Source of the DNA: Solirubrobacterales bacterium
GTDB taxonomy: Bacteria; Actinomycetota; Thermoleophilia; Solirubrobacterales; 70-9
Assembly: GCA_017304845.1 (NCBI GenBank)
Contig: JAFKLL010000013.1
Span: forward strand, 1-64,000
Length of the DNA stretch: 64,000 nt
Direction of reading: 5' to 3'
Shown here: positions 25,488 to 34,322 of the stretch, piece by piece
Layout of the letters: the number at the start of each line of letters is the position of its first letter
Position numbering within the stretch: position 1 is the first letter of the stretch
Position numbers and translations under genes: made by a program
Notes under the pieces: model-generated
Told to the model about the DNA's origin: nothing
Seen by the model: only the letters and a program-made list of their open reading frames with translations
Databases searched by the model: none

Positions 25488-26870
25488 TCAGATCCCGAGC
25501 CCTAACTGCGTTAGCTCGGCGTCGGGCTCGTCGATGGCCTCTCGAGGCGGGACGTACACCGTGACCCGGATACCTTCTCGCGTCATCGTCTGCTCGACGA
25601 GTTCGCGGACCATCGACCATCGTCCACCAGCCTGCCCTGCCCCAATGCGCGGCATGTGGACGGTGGCACCTTGGTCACGCGCGAACGCCGCGACCTGGGT
25701 GAGGGCTTGTCGGACAGCTTCGTATCGAATGCGCGGTCGCTTCGACGGACCGTACCCGCGCTGGCCGACGATCGTTGCGACCCACATGCGATCGGCAACC
25801 TCGCCGACGTACGCGGCACCGAGCTCAAGTCGCGTAGGGTCTGCCAGAACCCAATCGCGAAAGTCATCCTGCGCCGCCGGGAAACGCGAGCGGAGTGACG
25901 CGGCAAAGCCTCTGCCCCAGTTTGGAGTCTTGTCGTTGACCAAATGAACGAGAACTCGAGGCGGAGCTCCGCTTGGCTTGAGAGCGTCCCCGTGGAGCAC
26001 GTCAACCTCGTTCGTAGCCGCAGCCCTCACACCATGAGGGGAGATCAAACCGAGCACTCGGGGAAAGCGATGGCCCGGAAACGCCGGCGCACCGACGGCC
26101 TGGACGCGCATCGGTCCCAGTCGTTCAGCCCAAATCTCTTCCCTCTTGGCCGTGAAACCGATGGCCGTACATTCCGCAAGCACCGTCTTTTCGGGAAGCA
26201 AACGACCACCGGGCAGCTGGGGATCCCACGCTTTGGTGCGTGCCGTGTAGTCGATCCGAAAGGGCGATGTCGCAGTCGTTGGGTTTGTGCGTGAGGCGGC
26301 AAACATCGCCAAAGGGCGGTTGGTCAACTTCACAGCCCGGCGAAGCAGAGCCTCGGTGGACACCCCATAGGTCCTGCGAAGCTCCATGAGACGTTCGATC
26401 TTGAGAGGCCCCTTACGCAGCTCGGATAGTGCATCCGTCGGCATGATGAGTTCGGCTGCCGCCACATTGCAGAGCAACTCAAGCTGCCACGCATCAGGCG
26501 GTCCAGCCGCCGGGTTAGCCCGGTATCGGGCAGCTGCAGCCACATCCGGAAACAGTGTGTGAGCAATTTCGTGCGCCAACGAGAACCTCAAACGCGGAGC
26601 GGGACGCGTAGGGTTGTACTCGATCCGAACTCCACCATCGCCCGCTGGAACAACACGAGCGTCGGCCAGTTCTTGGTGGGCCTCGACCGGTATCCCCTGG
26701 ATGCGCGCGAGCTCGAAGGGGTCGAACGGCGGCCCGTGCCAACCCTGTTCGATTGCATGCATAACGAGGCGCTGCGCGGCGTCCTCGACGGCCGCAATTG
26801 GGTCGCGATCCTCGGCGAATGCAAGGACCGACTCGTTGGTCCAGTAGCGAGACACCCGGCGACCATACAC
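25488..26870 (-). CDS. ImmA/IrrE metallopeptidase fused to macro domain
   Basis: This is the first gene of the island operon and encodes 460 aa. Residues about 20-200 are a COG2856 ImmA/IrrE peptidase with zinc motif HEIAH (H100, E101, H104) and the downstream ELLCNVAAAELIMP helix. Residues about 286-440 are a macro domain (VDVLHGDALKP, VLVHLVNDKTPNWGRGFAASL, MPRIGAGQAGGRW) closest to the TARG1/ALC1-like type. The Asp used for catalysis by TARG1 (GLD motif) seems to be Ala here, so it may bind rather than cleave ADP-ribose. IrrE peptidases usually cut a repressor. The start is GTG 26870 or GTG 26855; an in-frame TAG upstream excludes more. Confidence 0.85.
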   Translation of the reverse strand: MYGRRVSRYWTNESVLAFAEDRDPIAAVEDAAQRLVMHAIEQGWHGPPFDPFELARIQGIPVEAHQELADARVVPAGDGGVRIEYNPTRPAPRLRFSLAHEIAHTLFPDVAAAARYRANPAAGPPDAWQLELLCNVAAAELIMPTDALSELRKGPLKIERLMELRRTYGVSTEALLRRAVKLTNRPLAMFAASRTNPTTATSPFRIDYTARTKAWDPQLPGGRLLPEKTVLAECTAIGFTAKREEIWAERLGPMRVQAVGAPAFPGHRFPRVLGLISPHGVRAAATNEVDVLHGDALKPSGAPPRVLVHLVNDKTPNWGRGFAASLRSRFPAAQDDFRDWVLADPTRLELGAAYVGEVADRMWVATIVGQRGYGPSKRPRIRYEAVRQALTQVAAFARDQGATVHMPRIGAGQAGGRWSMVRELVEQTMTREGIRVTVYVPPREAIDEPDAELTQLGLGI

Positions 26871-26918
26871 ATCGAGCCGGTCTGAACCTTGACGTGATAA
26901 CTATTGCGAACAACCTCC

Positions 26919-26990
26919 TTACGGCGGTTTCTCGATGACTGGTTCGCGAGCTTGAGCGACGGGGATGGAACCTACGACCGCCTGGACCAT
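26919..26990 (-). other. possible 23-codon leader ORF before island operon
   Basis: ATG 26990 opens a short frame ending at TAA 26921-26919. The stop overlaps a strong Shine-Dalgarno AAGGAGG (26920-26914) that has no properly placed ATG/GTG for the peptidase gene. A TTG at 26913 in another frame follows. It may be a translated leader controlling the operon, or chance. Confidence 0.25.
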
Positions 26991-27081
26991 AAAAAAGGTG
27001 TTGCCTAACGGCTTGCCTGGGGAAGCCAGGAATACCGTAACTTTGGTATCCCCTCTCACAGCTACCAAGCCAAAGGAAGAG

Positions 27082-27155
<74 letters not shown>

Positions 27156-27205
27156 GGGTGGGCGAGGGCCCTGCCGGGTTGGCGAGGCGACGCCCTGAGC
27201 GAGGC

Positions 27206-27211
27206 ATTGTA
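27206..27211 (-). promoter_or_regulatory. probable -10 box for tRNA-Arg
   Basis: The minus-strand hexamer TACAAT sits 51 nt upstream of the mature tRNA 5' end in otherwise GC-rich DNA. No clear -35 is seen. Confidence 0.4.
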
Positions 27212-27240
27212 TGGGTTGGGGAGCAGAATCGGCGGCTCGC

Positions 27241-28992
27241 TCAGCCGAACGTGAACGCGTAGGCGCCGGTGCCGGAGTCCGGGCTGATCGTGAGGAGGTG
27301 TCGGCCGGGGCTTGGGAGGTCGATCAGGGAGTAGAGCCTTTGGCCCCTCACCGTGACGTCGGCTCCCTGGACGTCCGCTCCGGCGTCGGCGGGTTTGACC
27401 GGGTGGCCGTCCAGTTCGATCCTGGCCTGGCGGGCACGGCCCGGTGAGGAGAGCACGAGGTAGACGCGCTTCGCCTTGAAGTTGACCTCTACCTCCCCTC
27501 CCTTGGAGATGGCCTCCTCCGGGCCGATCGCCCATTGCCCTCCGTAAGAGAGCCAGTCGGGGCGGGGCTTCTTCGCGGGACCGAAGTCGTGGACCCCGGG
27601 GAGGATCGTGCCGTTCTCGAAACGATCCGCCCTCGCCGAGCCCAGATAGCTCTCCGGGGTGAGGAGGACATGGGCGGCCTTCATGCCGCTCGCCCCGGTC
27701 ATGCCACGGCCGGGATCGTGGCCCGCCTCGGTCAGCAGCTCGCGGATCACGTCCTCCTTGTGGGCGTAGTCGCCCTCGCCGAAATGGGCGTAGCGGATCC
27801 GGCCCTTCGCGTCGACGAAATACTCCGCCGGCCAGTACTGGTTCGCGTACGAGTTCCAGACCGCGTAATCGTTGTCCTGCACCACCGGGTACTCGATCCC
27901 CGCCCGCTTGATCGCCGCCTCCACGTTGCCGGCGTCCCGCTCGAACGGGAACTCCGGGGTGTGGACCCCGATGATCGTCAGGCCACGATCCCCATACCTC
28001 GCGTTCATCGCGTTCAGCCAGGGCTGGGTGCGGATGCAGTTGATGCAGGTGTAGGTCCAGAAATCGATCAGCACCACCCGACCCCGCAGCTCCGCCATCG
28101 TGAGGGGCCGGTCGCCGGGGGTGTTGAACCATCGCTGCGTGTCATGGAACTCCGGCGCCTGGCCGATCACCGGCAGGTCCGACGCCGCCGCGCCCGACTG
28201 GACCGCCGCGGCGCCGGCCGCGATCTTCTCGGCCGAGGCCGAGTGCGAACCGGACCGGATCTCGGCCAAGCGCTCGATCGTGGAATCGCTCGACTCGAGG
28301 CCGTGGCTCGGGTTCACCACGAACGAGGGCAGATCGTCGGCGATCCAGTTCTGGAACTTCAGGTCGTACTGCCCGGCCATCGCCAGGCCGAACACGATCA
28401 TCACCACGCCCATCGCCGCCTGGAACCAAGAGACTCTGCGGGCCAGAGGCGCGACCAGCCGCCTGCCGCCCAGCATCAGCAAGTACAGGACCAGGGCCGA
28501 GCCGAGCGCGTAGGCGAAGGCGACCGCCAGCCGGCCCGTGGTGAACGTCTGGGAGGCCGAAACGGTGATCACCCCGGCCAGGATCGGCCCGGCGCAGGGC
28601 GCGTAGACCAGGCCCAGCCCCATCCCGACCACGGTGCCGGACCAGAACCCGTCACCACCGCCCTGCGGCTGGAAGCGAGCCGTGAAGCGGCTCAGCCAGC
28701 CTTCGAGTCGGGACGAGAGCGCCGGCACCAGCAGTACCAGTCCGAACCCGATCAGCACCGCTATAGCCAGGTTCCGGACCAGATCGTCCGGCAGGCCCAA
28801 CGCGTCGATCACGTAGACCAGAGCGACCGTCGCGAAGGTGAAAGAGGCGGTCAGACCGACCACGATCCCGACCGGCCGCCGTCGCCCTCCGGTCGCTCCC
28901 GCCGAGAGCGCGACCGGCAGAACCGGCAGCACGCAGGGCGACACCGCGGTAGCGGCGCCGGCGATGAATCCGAACAGGACCAGCAGGGCCAT
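27241..28992 (-). CDS. dipZ: DipZ: CcdA/DsbD-like membrane protein with TlpA thioredoxin and C-terminal beta domain
   Basis: The 583-aa product starts at ATG 28992. Residues 1-230 are a CcdA/DsbD transmembrane electron carrier, with the redox cysteines in [12 protein letters not shown] and [12 protein letters not shown]. Residues about 270-410 are a TlpA/ResA-type thioredoxin with active site CINC in [10 protein letters not shown]. The last about 150 residues form a beta-sandwich (carbohydrate-binding-like) domain. This three-part layout is that of mycobacterial DipZ. It passes reducing power from the cytoplasm to extracytoplasmic disulfides, supporting cytochrome c maturation or redox repair. 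It is divergent from the triple-repeat secreted protein at 29062. Confidence 0.92.
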   Translation of the reverse strand: MALLVLFGFIAGAATAVSPCVLPVLPVALSAGATGGRRRPVGIVVGLTASFTFATVALVYVIDALGLPDDLVRNLAIAVLIGFGLVLLVPALSSRLEGWLSRFTARFQPQGGGDGFWSGTVVGMGLGLVYAPCAGPILAGVITVSASQTFTTGRLAVAFAYALGSALVLYLLMLGGRRLVAPLARRVSWFQAAMGVVMIVFGLAMAGQYDLKFQNWIADDLPSFVVNPSHGLESSDSTIERLAEIRSGSHSASAEKIAAGAAAVQSGAAASDLPVIGQAPEFHDTQRWFNTPGDRPLTMAELRGRVVLIDFWTYTCINCIRTQPWLNAMNARYGDRGLTIIGVHTPEFPFERDAGNVEAAIKRAGIEYPVVQDNDYAVWNSYANQYWPAEYFVDAKGRIRYAHFGEGDYAHKEDVIRELLTEAGHDPGRGMTGASGMKAAHVLLTPESYLGSARADRFENGTILPGVHDFGPAKKPRPDWLSYGGQWAIGPEEAISKGGEVEVNFKAKRVYLVLSSPGRARQARIELDGHPVKPADAGADVQGADVTVRGQRLYSLIDLPSPGRHLLTISPDSGTGAYAFTFG

Positions 28993-29050
28993 GCCAGAAG
29001 ACTCGCAGGCCCGGCACTCTGGCTCGCCGGAACTTGCGCTGGCGAATAGT

Positions 29051-29061
29051 GTTGTCACAAC
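29051..29061. promoter_or_regulatory. palindrome and -10 at the start of secreted repeat protein
   Basis: GTTGTCACAAC is a perfect 5+1+5 inverted repeat touching the ATG at 29062. It overlaps the -10-like TAGTGT (29047-29052), which lies 9 nt before the start with no Shine-Dalgarno, suggesting a near-leaderless and repressor-controlled transcript. Confidence 0.35.
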
Positions 29062-30018
29062 ATGCCGAACGCTCGTAACGCCTCGAACTGGACCCGCAAA
29101 TACGCGAAGTACTCGGTGACCGCCGTGCTCGCCCTTCTCGCCGTCGTGGTGCTCCTCGTGGACGGCCAGACCGAGACCGCGAAGGCCGCTCCGGCCTCAT
29201 GCCCCAAGTTCCGGGTCGTGCACAACGACAAGATCGGCAACGTCTCCTTCCCGGCCGGCTACTACGACGTCACCCTGCTCAACAGCAGCCGGCTGACCTG
29301 CGCCCAGTCGACCAAGCTCTTCCAGGAGTTCCTGCAGGACTGGGACGGCAAGCTGCGCAGCCCCTGGGTCCTCACCCAGAGCGGCAACAAGCGGACCTTC
29401 TCGGCCGGCCGCGGCTCCGACAAGGGCTTCACCGCGACCCCGTCCAACGGTGGCGGCGGTGGTGGCGGAGGCGGCAGCACCGGCGCCTCCTGCCCCGGCT
29501 ACTTCACGGTCGTCCGCAGCGACTCGATCGGCAGCTTCTACGTGCCGGCCGGCCGCTACCGGATCAGCCTGCTCTCCAGCCGCCTCAGCTGCAGCAAGGC
29601 CACCAACCTCTTCCAGGAGTTCCTGCTCGACTTCGACGGCAAGCTGCCGAAGCCGTGGCGCCTGAGCAAGGCGAGCGCGACCTTCTACAAGTCGACCAAC
29701 CCGACCGTCGGCTTCAACATCAACAAGGCCTACGACCCGGCCCCGAACCCGGACAAGAACCGCCGCTACGCCCGTTGCGCAGGCACCTTCCAGGTCCTGC
29801 ACAACGACCGCATCGGCGCGCTCAACCTCCCGAAGGGCCCGTACTACATCTACGTCGGCAACAAGACCGGGCTCTCATGCTCGGCCGCCTCGGACTACTT
29901 CCGCGAGTTCCTCAACCGGACCGACGGAAGGCTGCCGAAGCCCTGGAAGCTCAACGCCGCCAAGGCCCGCTTCCGCGCCGGCCCGGGCGGCTACGTCTTC
30001 CGCGTCCAGAAGGCTTAG
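29062..30018 (+). CDS. secreted protein with three tandem copies of one domain
   Basis: The 318-aa protein has a signal/anchor helix (AVLALLAVVVLLVDGQ), then three repeats of about 75 residues starting near 48, 145 and 235. Each has C-P/A-x-F-x-V-hydrophobic-H/R-x-D-x-IG, a P-A/K-G-x-Y strand, a Cys in LxCxxA/S, the F-x-EFL-x(3)-DGKLPKPW block and a closing aromatic strand. Repeats 1 and 2 are joined by nine consecutive glycines. Two conserved Cys per repeat suggest one disulfide each, apt for a DipZ-served envelope. I do not recognise the domain; it is likely an extracellular binding module. Confidence 0.8.
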   Translation: MPNARNASNWTRKYAKYSVTAVLALLAVVVLLVDGQTETAKAAPASCPKFRVVHNDKIGNVSFPAGYYDVTLLNSSRLTCAQSTKLFQEFLQDWDGKLRSPWVLTQSGNKRTFSAGRGSDKGFTATPSNGGGGGGGGGSTGASCPGYFTVVRSDSIGSFYVPAGRYRISLLSSRLSCSKATNLFQEFLLDFDGKLPKPWRLSKASATFYKSTNPTVGFNINKAYDPAPNPDKNRRYARCAGTFQVLHNDRIGALNLPKGPYYIYVGNKTGLSCSAASDYFREFLNRTDGRLPKPWKLNAAKARFRAGPGGYVFRVQKA

Positions 30019-30028
30019 CGGACCGGGC

Positions 30029-30493
30029 TCAACGACTCACCTTGATCGTCGCGGTGGCCTTCCGGACAGGAAGGCCACCCGCGGTCAGCTTGAAGCCGAC
30101 GCGGACCTTGCCGCGGGCGCTGCGCCTCACCTTGACGCGAAAGCGACGGGCCATGGTCCGACCGGCGGCAACCGCGCCGGACAGGCACTTGCCGACCTGA
30201 GCTTTCGACCTGAGCGCCTTCGCGCAGACGCGAACTCCGGTTGCAGGGGCGTCACCGCTGTTTCTGACCTTCACCGTCAAGACCGCGATATGCCCGGCTC
30301 TCGCTCGCTTCACCTTTGGCGAGACCGAGATCGCGAGCCTTGGCTTGGCGGTCTCCTCGTTGCAGGGAGCGAACCGGGGCTGGAGCGCGCAGCATTCGGA
30401 GGACGGACCGTTGGCGCAGGGATTGGAGCTGTCACAGCCCGGGTGGGAAGGATCGTCGGCGCAGGTCTGGGCATCGGGCAGGCTGTGCGACAT
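30029..30493 (-). pseudogene. 5'-truncated exported protein with C-terminal CARDB/DUF11-like domain
   Basis: The C-terminal 100 residues (RLAISVSPKVKRARAG, VLTVKVRNSGDAPATGVRVC, TATIKVSR end) form an Ig-like CARDB/DUF11-type domain. It is preceded by a Cys-rich linker (DAQTCADDPSHPGC, SSNPCANGPSSECC). Such domains belong to secreted proteins, but no signal peptide precedes this one. The coding character stops near 30493, exactly where a GH92 fragment begins on the other strand. ATG 30493 is probably fortuitous. The parent gene likely lost its 5' part by deletion. Confidence 0.55.
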
Positions 30494-30495
30494 CC

Positions 30496-31688
30496 AGATC
30501 CCCTTGCTGGCGATGATCAAGCCACGGGTCGCCGCCGACATCGCCCAGTCCCTGGTCGACGACGCGCGCCAATCCGGCTGCCTTCCCCGATGGCCGTACG
30601 CGAACCAACAGACCAACGTCATGGTCGGCGACCCCTCCGATCAGATCATCGCCTCGACCTACGCGCTAGGGGCGAGGGAGTTCGACTCGGCGGCCGCGCT
30701 GCAGGCCATGGTCAAAGGAGCAAGCGAGCGCTGCCACACGGTCAACGGCGACTACACCGAACGGGAGGCGCTGGACGACTACCTGAGGGTGGGATACGTG
30801 CCGTTCGAACGCACCGTGGACGACATGATCCACTCCCAGCTCAAACGGGACGAGCCCTGGGGCACCGCCTCGACCACGCTCGAGTATGCGCTGGCCGACT
30901 TCTCGATCTCACGCCTGGCGGCAGCGCTCGGCCAGCCGGCGACAGCGAACGCGTTCGCGGCCCGGTCCGGCAACTGGAGAACCCTGGTCAACCCGGCCAC
31001 GGGTGAGATGCAGCCCCGACAGGGCACGGGTCTCTTCGCGCCCGACTTCACCACGGCGAGCAAGGAAGGCTGGGTCGAAGGCAACTCGGCCCAGTACAAC
31101 TGGTTCGCGCCCCATGATCCGGCCGGCCTGTTCGACTCGATGGGCGGCCGGGAACAGGCGACTGCCCGCCTCGACCAGTTCTTCACCGAGCTCAACGCCG
31201 GCCAGGGATCTCCGTTTGCGTACTTCGGCAACGAGCCGACGATGTTCACCCCCTGGCTTTACGACTGGCTGGGCCTGCCATCCCGGGCCCAGAAGGTGGT
31301 GCGGGACGTGCTGGTCGACCACTACGCGCCGACCCCGACCGGACTGCCCGGCAACGACGACGGCGGAGCCACCAGCGCCTGGTACGTGCTCTCGGCACTC
31401 GGCTTGTATCCGACCGTGCCGGGCACCGACCTGCTCGCGGTCGGCAGCCCGCTCTTCCCCGAGACGCGGGTCCGCCTCGCCGGGGGCACGCTCACTCTGG
31501 ATGCGCCGCTGGCCGACCGCGCTCGCCCGTACGTGACGGACATGACGGTCGACGGGCACCCCCACGACGCACCCTGGCTCCGCTTCGCCGACCTGATCGA
31601 CGGCGGACGCATCGAGTGGGGACTCGGCGACGCGCCGACCGGCTGGGGCACGAACCCGGCCGACGCGCCTCCGTCCTACTCCCCCTGA
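30496..31688 (+). pseudogene. 3' fragment of a GH92 alpha-1,2-mannosidase
   Basis: About 397 residues match the C-terminal catalytic half of GH92: IPLLAMIKPRVAADIAQSLVDD, CLPRWPYANQQTNVMVGDP, GWVEGNSAQYNWFAPHD, PWLYDWLGLP and GNDDGGATSAWYVLSALGLYP. The expected preceding DTYRT strand and the entire N-terminal beta-sandwich (about 400 or more residues) are missing. Homology starts at QIP near 30496. Upstream frame residues are antisense to the truncated CARDB gene, and no proper start or signal peptide exists. This is a remnant, although its own frame is intact. Confidence 0.75.
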
Positions 31689-31690
31689 AG

Positions 31691-32689
31691 CTAGGGGCGG
31701 TCGGCTCGGATCACGGCGATCGGGCCGGGGCCCCGGTTGACCGGCCGCGCCTCGAGGCCGGCGGCTTCGATCCAGGCGCCGATCTCGGCCTCGGTCCAGG
31801 TCCAGCCGCCCTCGTTCTCGATCACCATCATCGGGGTGAACGAGGCGACGCCGGGCGGTGAGGTCCGGCCCTCGTCGATCACCCACTCGTAGATCACGAG
31901 CGAGCCGCCGGGGGCGACCAGGCCGGCCGCCTCGCGGACGATCCGCTCGTTCTCCTCGGCCGGATGGTCGTGGAGGATGTTCGAGACCAGCACGTAGTCC
32001 CAGGTCTCGCCGTCGGGACGGCCGAAGCGAGGCTGGTCGATGTCGCCGGGGACGAACGCGATCTCCGGGTGGCGCTCCTTGAGGACCGGCTCGGCGCCGG
32101 GCAGGTCGAGCACCGTCGCCTCGAGGCCGTCGACCGCCTTGACCAGGTTGGCCGAGTGCGAGCCGGCGCCGCCGCCCACGTCGAGCAGGCGACGGGCGGG
32201 CGGTCCTGACGACAGGCCGGCCAGCTCCGGCAGGTCGCCGCCGTAGAGCCGGCAGAGATCATCGAGCGCCCGCAGGAAGTCATGGGCCTGGTCCGGATCG
32301 TTCTCCAGACGGTCGCGCCAGGCGCGGGTCTGGGTGTGGCCGGTCTTGACCGCCTCCGGCATCGAAGCCCAGAGCTTGTAGAAGAACCACTCCTTGCGGC
32401 TGATCATCGCGATCGAGTCGGGATGATCGTCGGCCAGCAGCGCCCCGTTGGCGGTTAGCGAGAAGGCGTCTCCTTCGCGCTCGATCATGCCGAAGGCGAC
32501 CAGACCCGAGAGCAGGCCCATCGTTCCGCGCGAGTCGGTGCCGAGCTCGACGGTGAGCTGATCCAAGGTCTTGGGGCTGCCGTAGAGAGCGTTCGGGAGA
32601 CCGAGCTCGACCGCCGTCCCGATCAGGGCCGACTCCTGGTACGAGGTGATCTGGTCCGCGACTCCGTAGGGGGATGCTTCTTCACTCAT
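31691..32689 (-). CDS. SAM-dependent O-methyltransferase (plant-OMT/acetylserotonin-type)
   Basis: The 332-aa product has an N-terminal winged-helix dimerisation domain (TSYQESALIGTAVELGL, QLTVELGTDSRGTMGLLSGLVAFGMIE). A Rossmann methyltransferase domain follows, with the SAM motif LLDVGGGAGSHSANL (about residue 170), DLPGAEPVL, FVPGDIDQP and VLVSNILHDHP. It methylates an O or N atom of a small molecule. It is the last gene of a long minus-strand run, overlapping the FAD oxidoreductase by ATGA. Its place suggests a role in modifying an intermediate or product of the catabolic cluster. Confidence 0.85.
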   Translation of the reverse strand: MSEEASPYGVADQITSYQESALIGTAVELGLPNALYGSPKTLDQLTVELGTDSRGTMGLLSGLVAFGMIEREGDAFSLTANGALLADDHPDSIAMISRKEWFFYKLWASMPEAVKTGHTQTRAWRDRLENDPDQAHDFLRALDDLCRLYGGDLPELAGLSSGPPARRLLDVGGGAGSHSANLVKAVDGLEATVLDLPGAEPVLKERHPEIAFVPGDIDQPRFGRPDGETWDYVLVSNILHDHPAEENERIVREAAGLVAPGGSLVIYEWVIDEGRTSPPGVASFTPMMVIENEGGWTWTEAEIGAWIEAAGLEARPVNRGPGPIAVIRADRP

Positions 32690-34320
32690 GCGTTCTTCCT
32701 CAGTTCTCTTGTCGCCTTCAGGGCGTCCTTCAGCATCGCCGCCTGGGCGCGGAGCTTCTCACCGCGCCGGCGCCTGCTGAGCCCGAGCTGCTCCAGGATC
32801 ACGCCCGCCGCGTTGCGGCCGGGCATGCCGGTGATGCCGCCGCCGGGATGGGTTCCGGCGCCGGTCAGGAACAGCCCGCCGATCGGCGTCGAGTAGCCGG
32901 ACAGGTTGATCGAAGGACGCATCGCCATCAGCTGGTCGATGCTCATCTCGATGTGGTTGGGGTTCGCCCCCGGGTTGCCGTGACGCTCGACCCATTCGAG
33001 CGGTCCGGTCATCTTCTTCTCGACCGCGGTCATCTCCCAGCCGAGCGCCTTCTCGGCGGTCTTCCAGGTCAGCTCGGACGCCTCCTCCAGCAGGGCCTGG
33101 TCCCACTGCCCCTGCTCCGGGGTCCAGGGCACGAAGGTCGAGAGCCAGACCACGCCCTGGCCCTCCGGCGCCCAGCCGGGCTCCAGGGTCGACGGGAAGG
33201 CGATCATCACCGGCGGCCGTTCGGGCAGCTGGCCGATGCCGAGGCTGGCGAAGGCCTTCGCGATGTCGGCGCCGGTGTTGGCGGAGAGCATGAAGGACTT
33301 CTCCATGCCGTCCGGGCCGTTCACGTAGGGCACCTGCTCGATCACCGCGTCGACCTTCAGCTCCGAGACGTTGTGCTGGCTGAAGTGGATCCGACGGACC
33401 TCCGCCAGGAGCGAAGCGGGGAGCTGGCGCTCGGCCATCAGGCCGAGGAAGAGACGCCGCGCGTCGATCGCCGAGACGACCGCCTTGGTCGCCACGTAGC
33501 GCTCGCCGCCGGCGACGACGGCGGTCGCCCGCCCGCCCGCGGTCTCGACCTTCTCCGCCGGAGCGTTCACGATCAGCTTGCCGCCCGCGTCCTCGAGGCA
33601 ACGGACCAGGGCGTTGATGGTGCCGACCGAGCCGCCGGCCGGCCGCACGGCCGGCGAACCGTGGGAGGCGGCCAGGAAGAGGGCGCCGGCCCCGGTGCCG
33701 GGCGCCTGCGGCGGCTGCTGCGAGTGGGCGGCCCAGTGGTCGAGCGGCCCGCGCAGACGGTCGTCGCCGAGCGCCGCCTCGGTCACCGCGGTGGCCGGGG
33801 CGAAGAGCGACTGCATCAACCGCGCGCCCTCGGCCCCGAGGGTCAGGTCGGCGATCGAGGCGAGCGAGCGGATGCTCGGGGGCGGGCCGTTCTCGGTCTG
33901 GCCGAGCACGCCCATCGCGGCGGTCGACCACTTCGAGAAGGCGCGGTACCGCTCCGCCTCCTCGCGGCCCAGCAGTTCCGCCAGGGCCTCGACGGTGCGG
34001 TCGAGCGAGTTCCAGAACGGGAGGCCGACCCCGTCGTCGCAGGGCGCGAAGAGGAACTCGTCGCGCTCGTGGAAGACCAGGCCGTACTTCGATTCGAGCT
34101 CGAGATCGGCGGCGACGCCGCTGCCGCGGATGCCGCCGTGCTCGTAGGCGCCGAGCTCCAGCCGGTTCCCGGAAGGCTGGTCCTCCGTGTAGATGCATCC
34201 GCCCGGGCTGTGCGAGGACTCGAGCACGGTCACCGAGAGCCCGGCCCGCGCCAGGTAGGAGGCACAGACCAGCCCGTTGTGGCCGGCCCCGATCAGGACG
34301 ACGTCACTGGTTTCCGACAT
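32686..34320 (-). CDS. FAD-dependent oxidoreductase, phytoene-desaturase/PYROXD2-like
   Basis: This 544-aa flavoprotein has the FAD-binding motif VVLIGAGHNGLVCASYLARA at residues about 7-26, followed by VLESSHSPGGCIYTED. It ends with the C-terminal FAD block GLFLTGAGTHPGGGITGMPGRNAA. Carotenoid genes are absent, so it is more probably an amine or CH-CH oxidoreductase of the PYROXD2-like branch. It is coupled to the methyltransferase downstream and lies 2 bp after the amidohydrolase stop upstream. Confidence 0.85.
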   Translation of the reverse strand: MSETSDVVLIGAGHNGLVCASYLARAGLSVTVLESSHSPGGCIYTEDQPSGNRLELGAYEHGGIRGSGVAADLELESKYGLVFHERDEFLFAPCDDGVGLPFWNSLDRTVEALAELLGREEAERYRAFSKWSTAAMGVLGQTENGPPPSIRSLASIADLTLGAEGARLMQSLFAPATAVTEAALGDDRLRGPLDHWAAHSQQPPQAPGTGAGALFLAASHGSPAVRPAGGSVGTINALVRCLEDAGGKLIVNAPAEKVETAGGRATAVVAGGERYVATKAVVSAIDARRLFLGLMAERQLPASLLAEVRRIHFSQHNVSELKVDAVIEQVPYVNGPDGMEKSFMLSANTGADIAKAFASLGIGQLPERPPVMIAFPSTLEPGWAPEGQGVVWLSTFVPWTPEQGQWDQALLEEASELTWKTAEKALGWEMTAVEKKMTGPLEWVERHGNPGANPNHIEMSIDQLMAMRPSINLSGYSTPIGGLFLTGAGTHPGGGITGMPGRNAAGVILEQLGLSRRRRGEKLRAQAAMLKDALKATRELRKNA

Positions 34321-34322
34321 CG

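Larger units (their letters stand above)
22630..27081. mobile_element. low-GC genomic island next to tRNA-Arg
   Basis: The segment has clearly lower GC and more A/T-ending codons than either flank. It contains four tightly packed minus-strand genes found together and ends at the 3' end of a tRNA-Arg gene, a classic integration site. A truncated exported-protein ORF sits at the left edge. I see no integrase, transposase or convincing repeat of the tRNA 3' end at the left boundary, so the mobilising element is absent or the repeat has decayed. The left coordinate is approximate. Confidence 0.65.

Noticed and set aside
26515-26913. Minus-strand frame from TTG 26913 right after AAGGAGG
   Set aside because: Although the ribosome site is good, the frame runs out of phase through the HEIAH peptidase and encodes an Arg/Cys-rich shadow. 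I keep only the leader-ORF idea.
26960-27081. Hairpins CCTGG/CCAGG and ATACC/GGTAT plus a T6 run as a tRNA-Arg terminator
   Set aside because: The stems are only 5 bp and the T-run is not directly behind either of them. It might terminate weakly, but I could not support a firm call.
30345-30495. Met at 30345 as the start of the GH92 gene
   Set aside because: Residues before QIP have no GH92 similarity and are antisense to the truncated CARDB gene, so it is a fortuitous start, not a true N-terminus.
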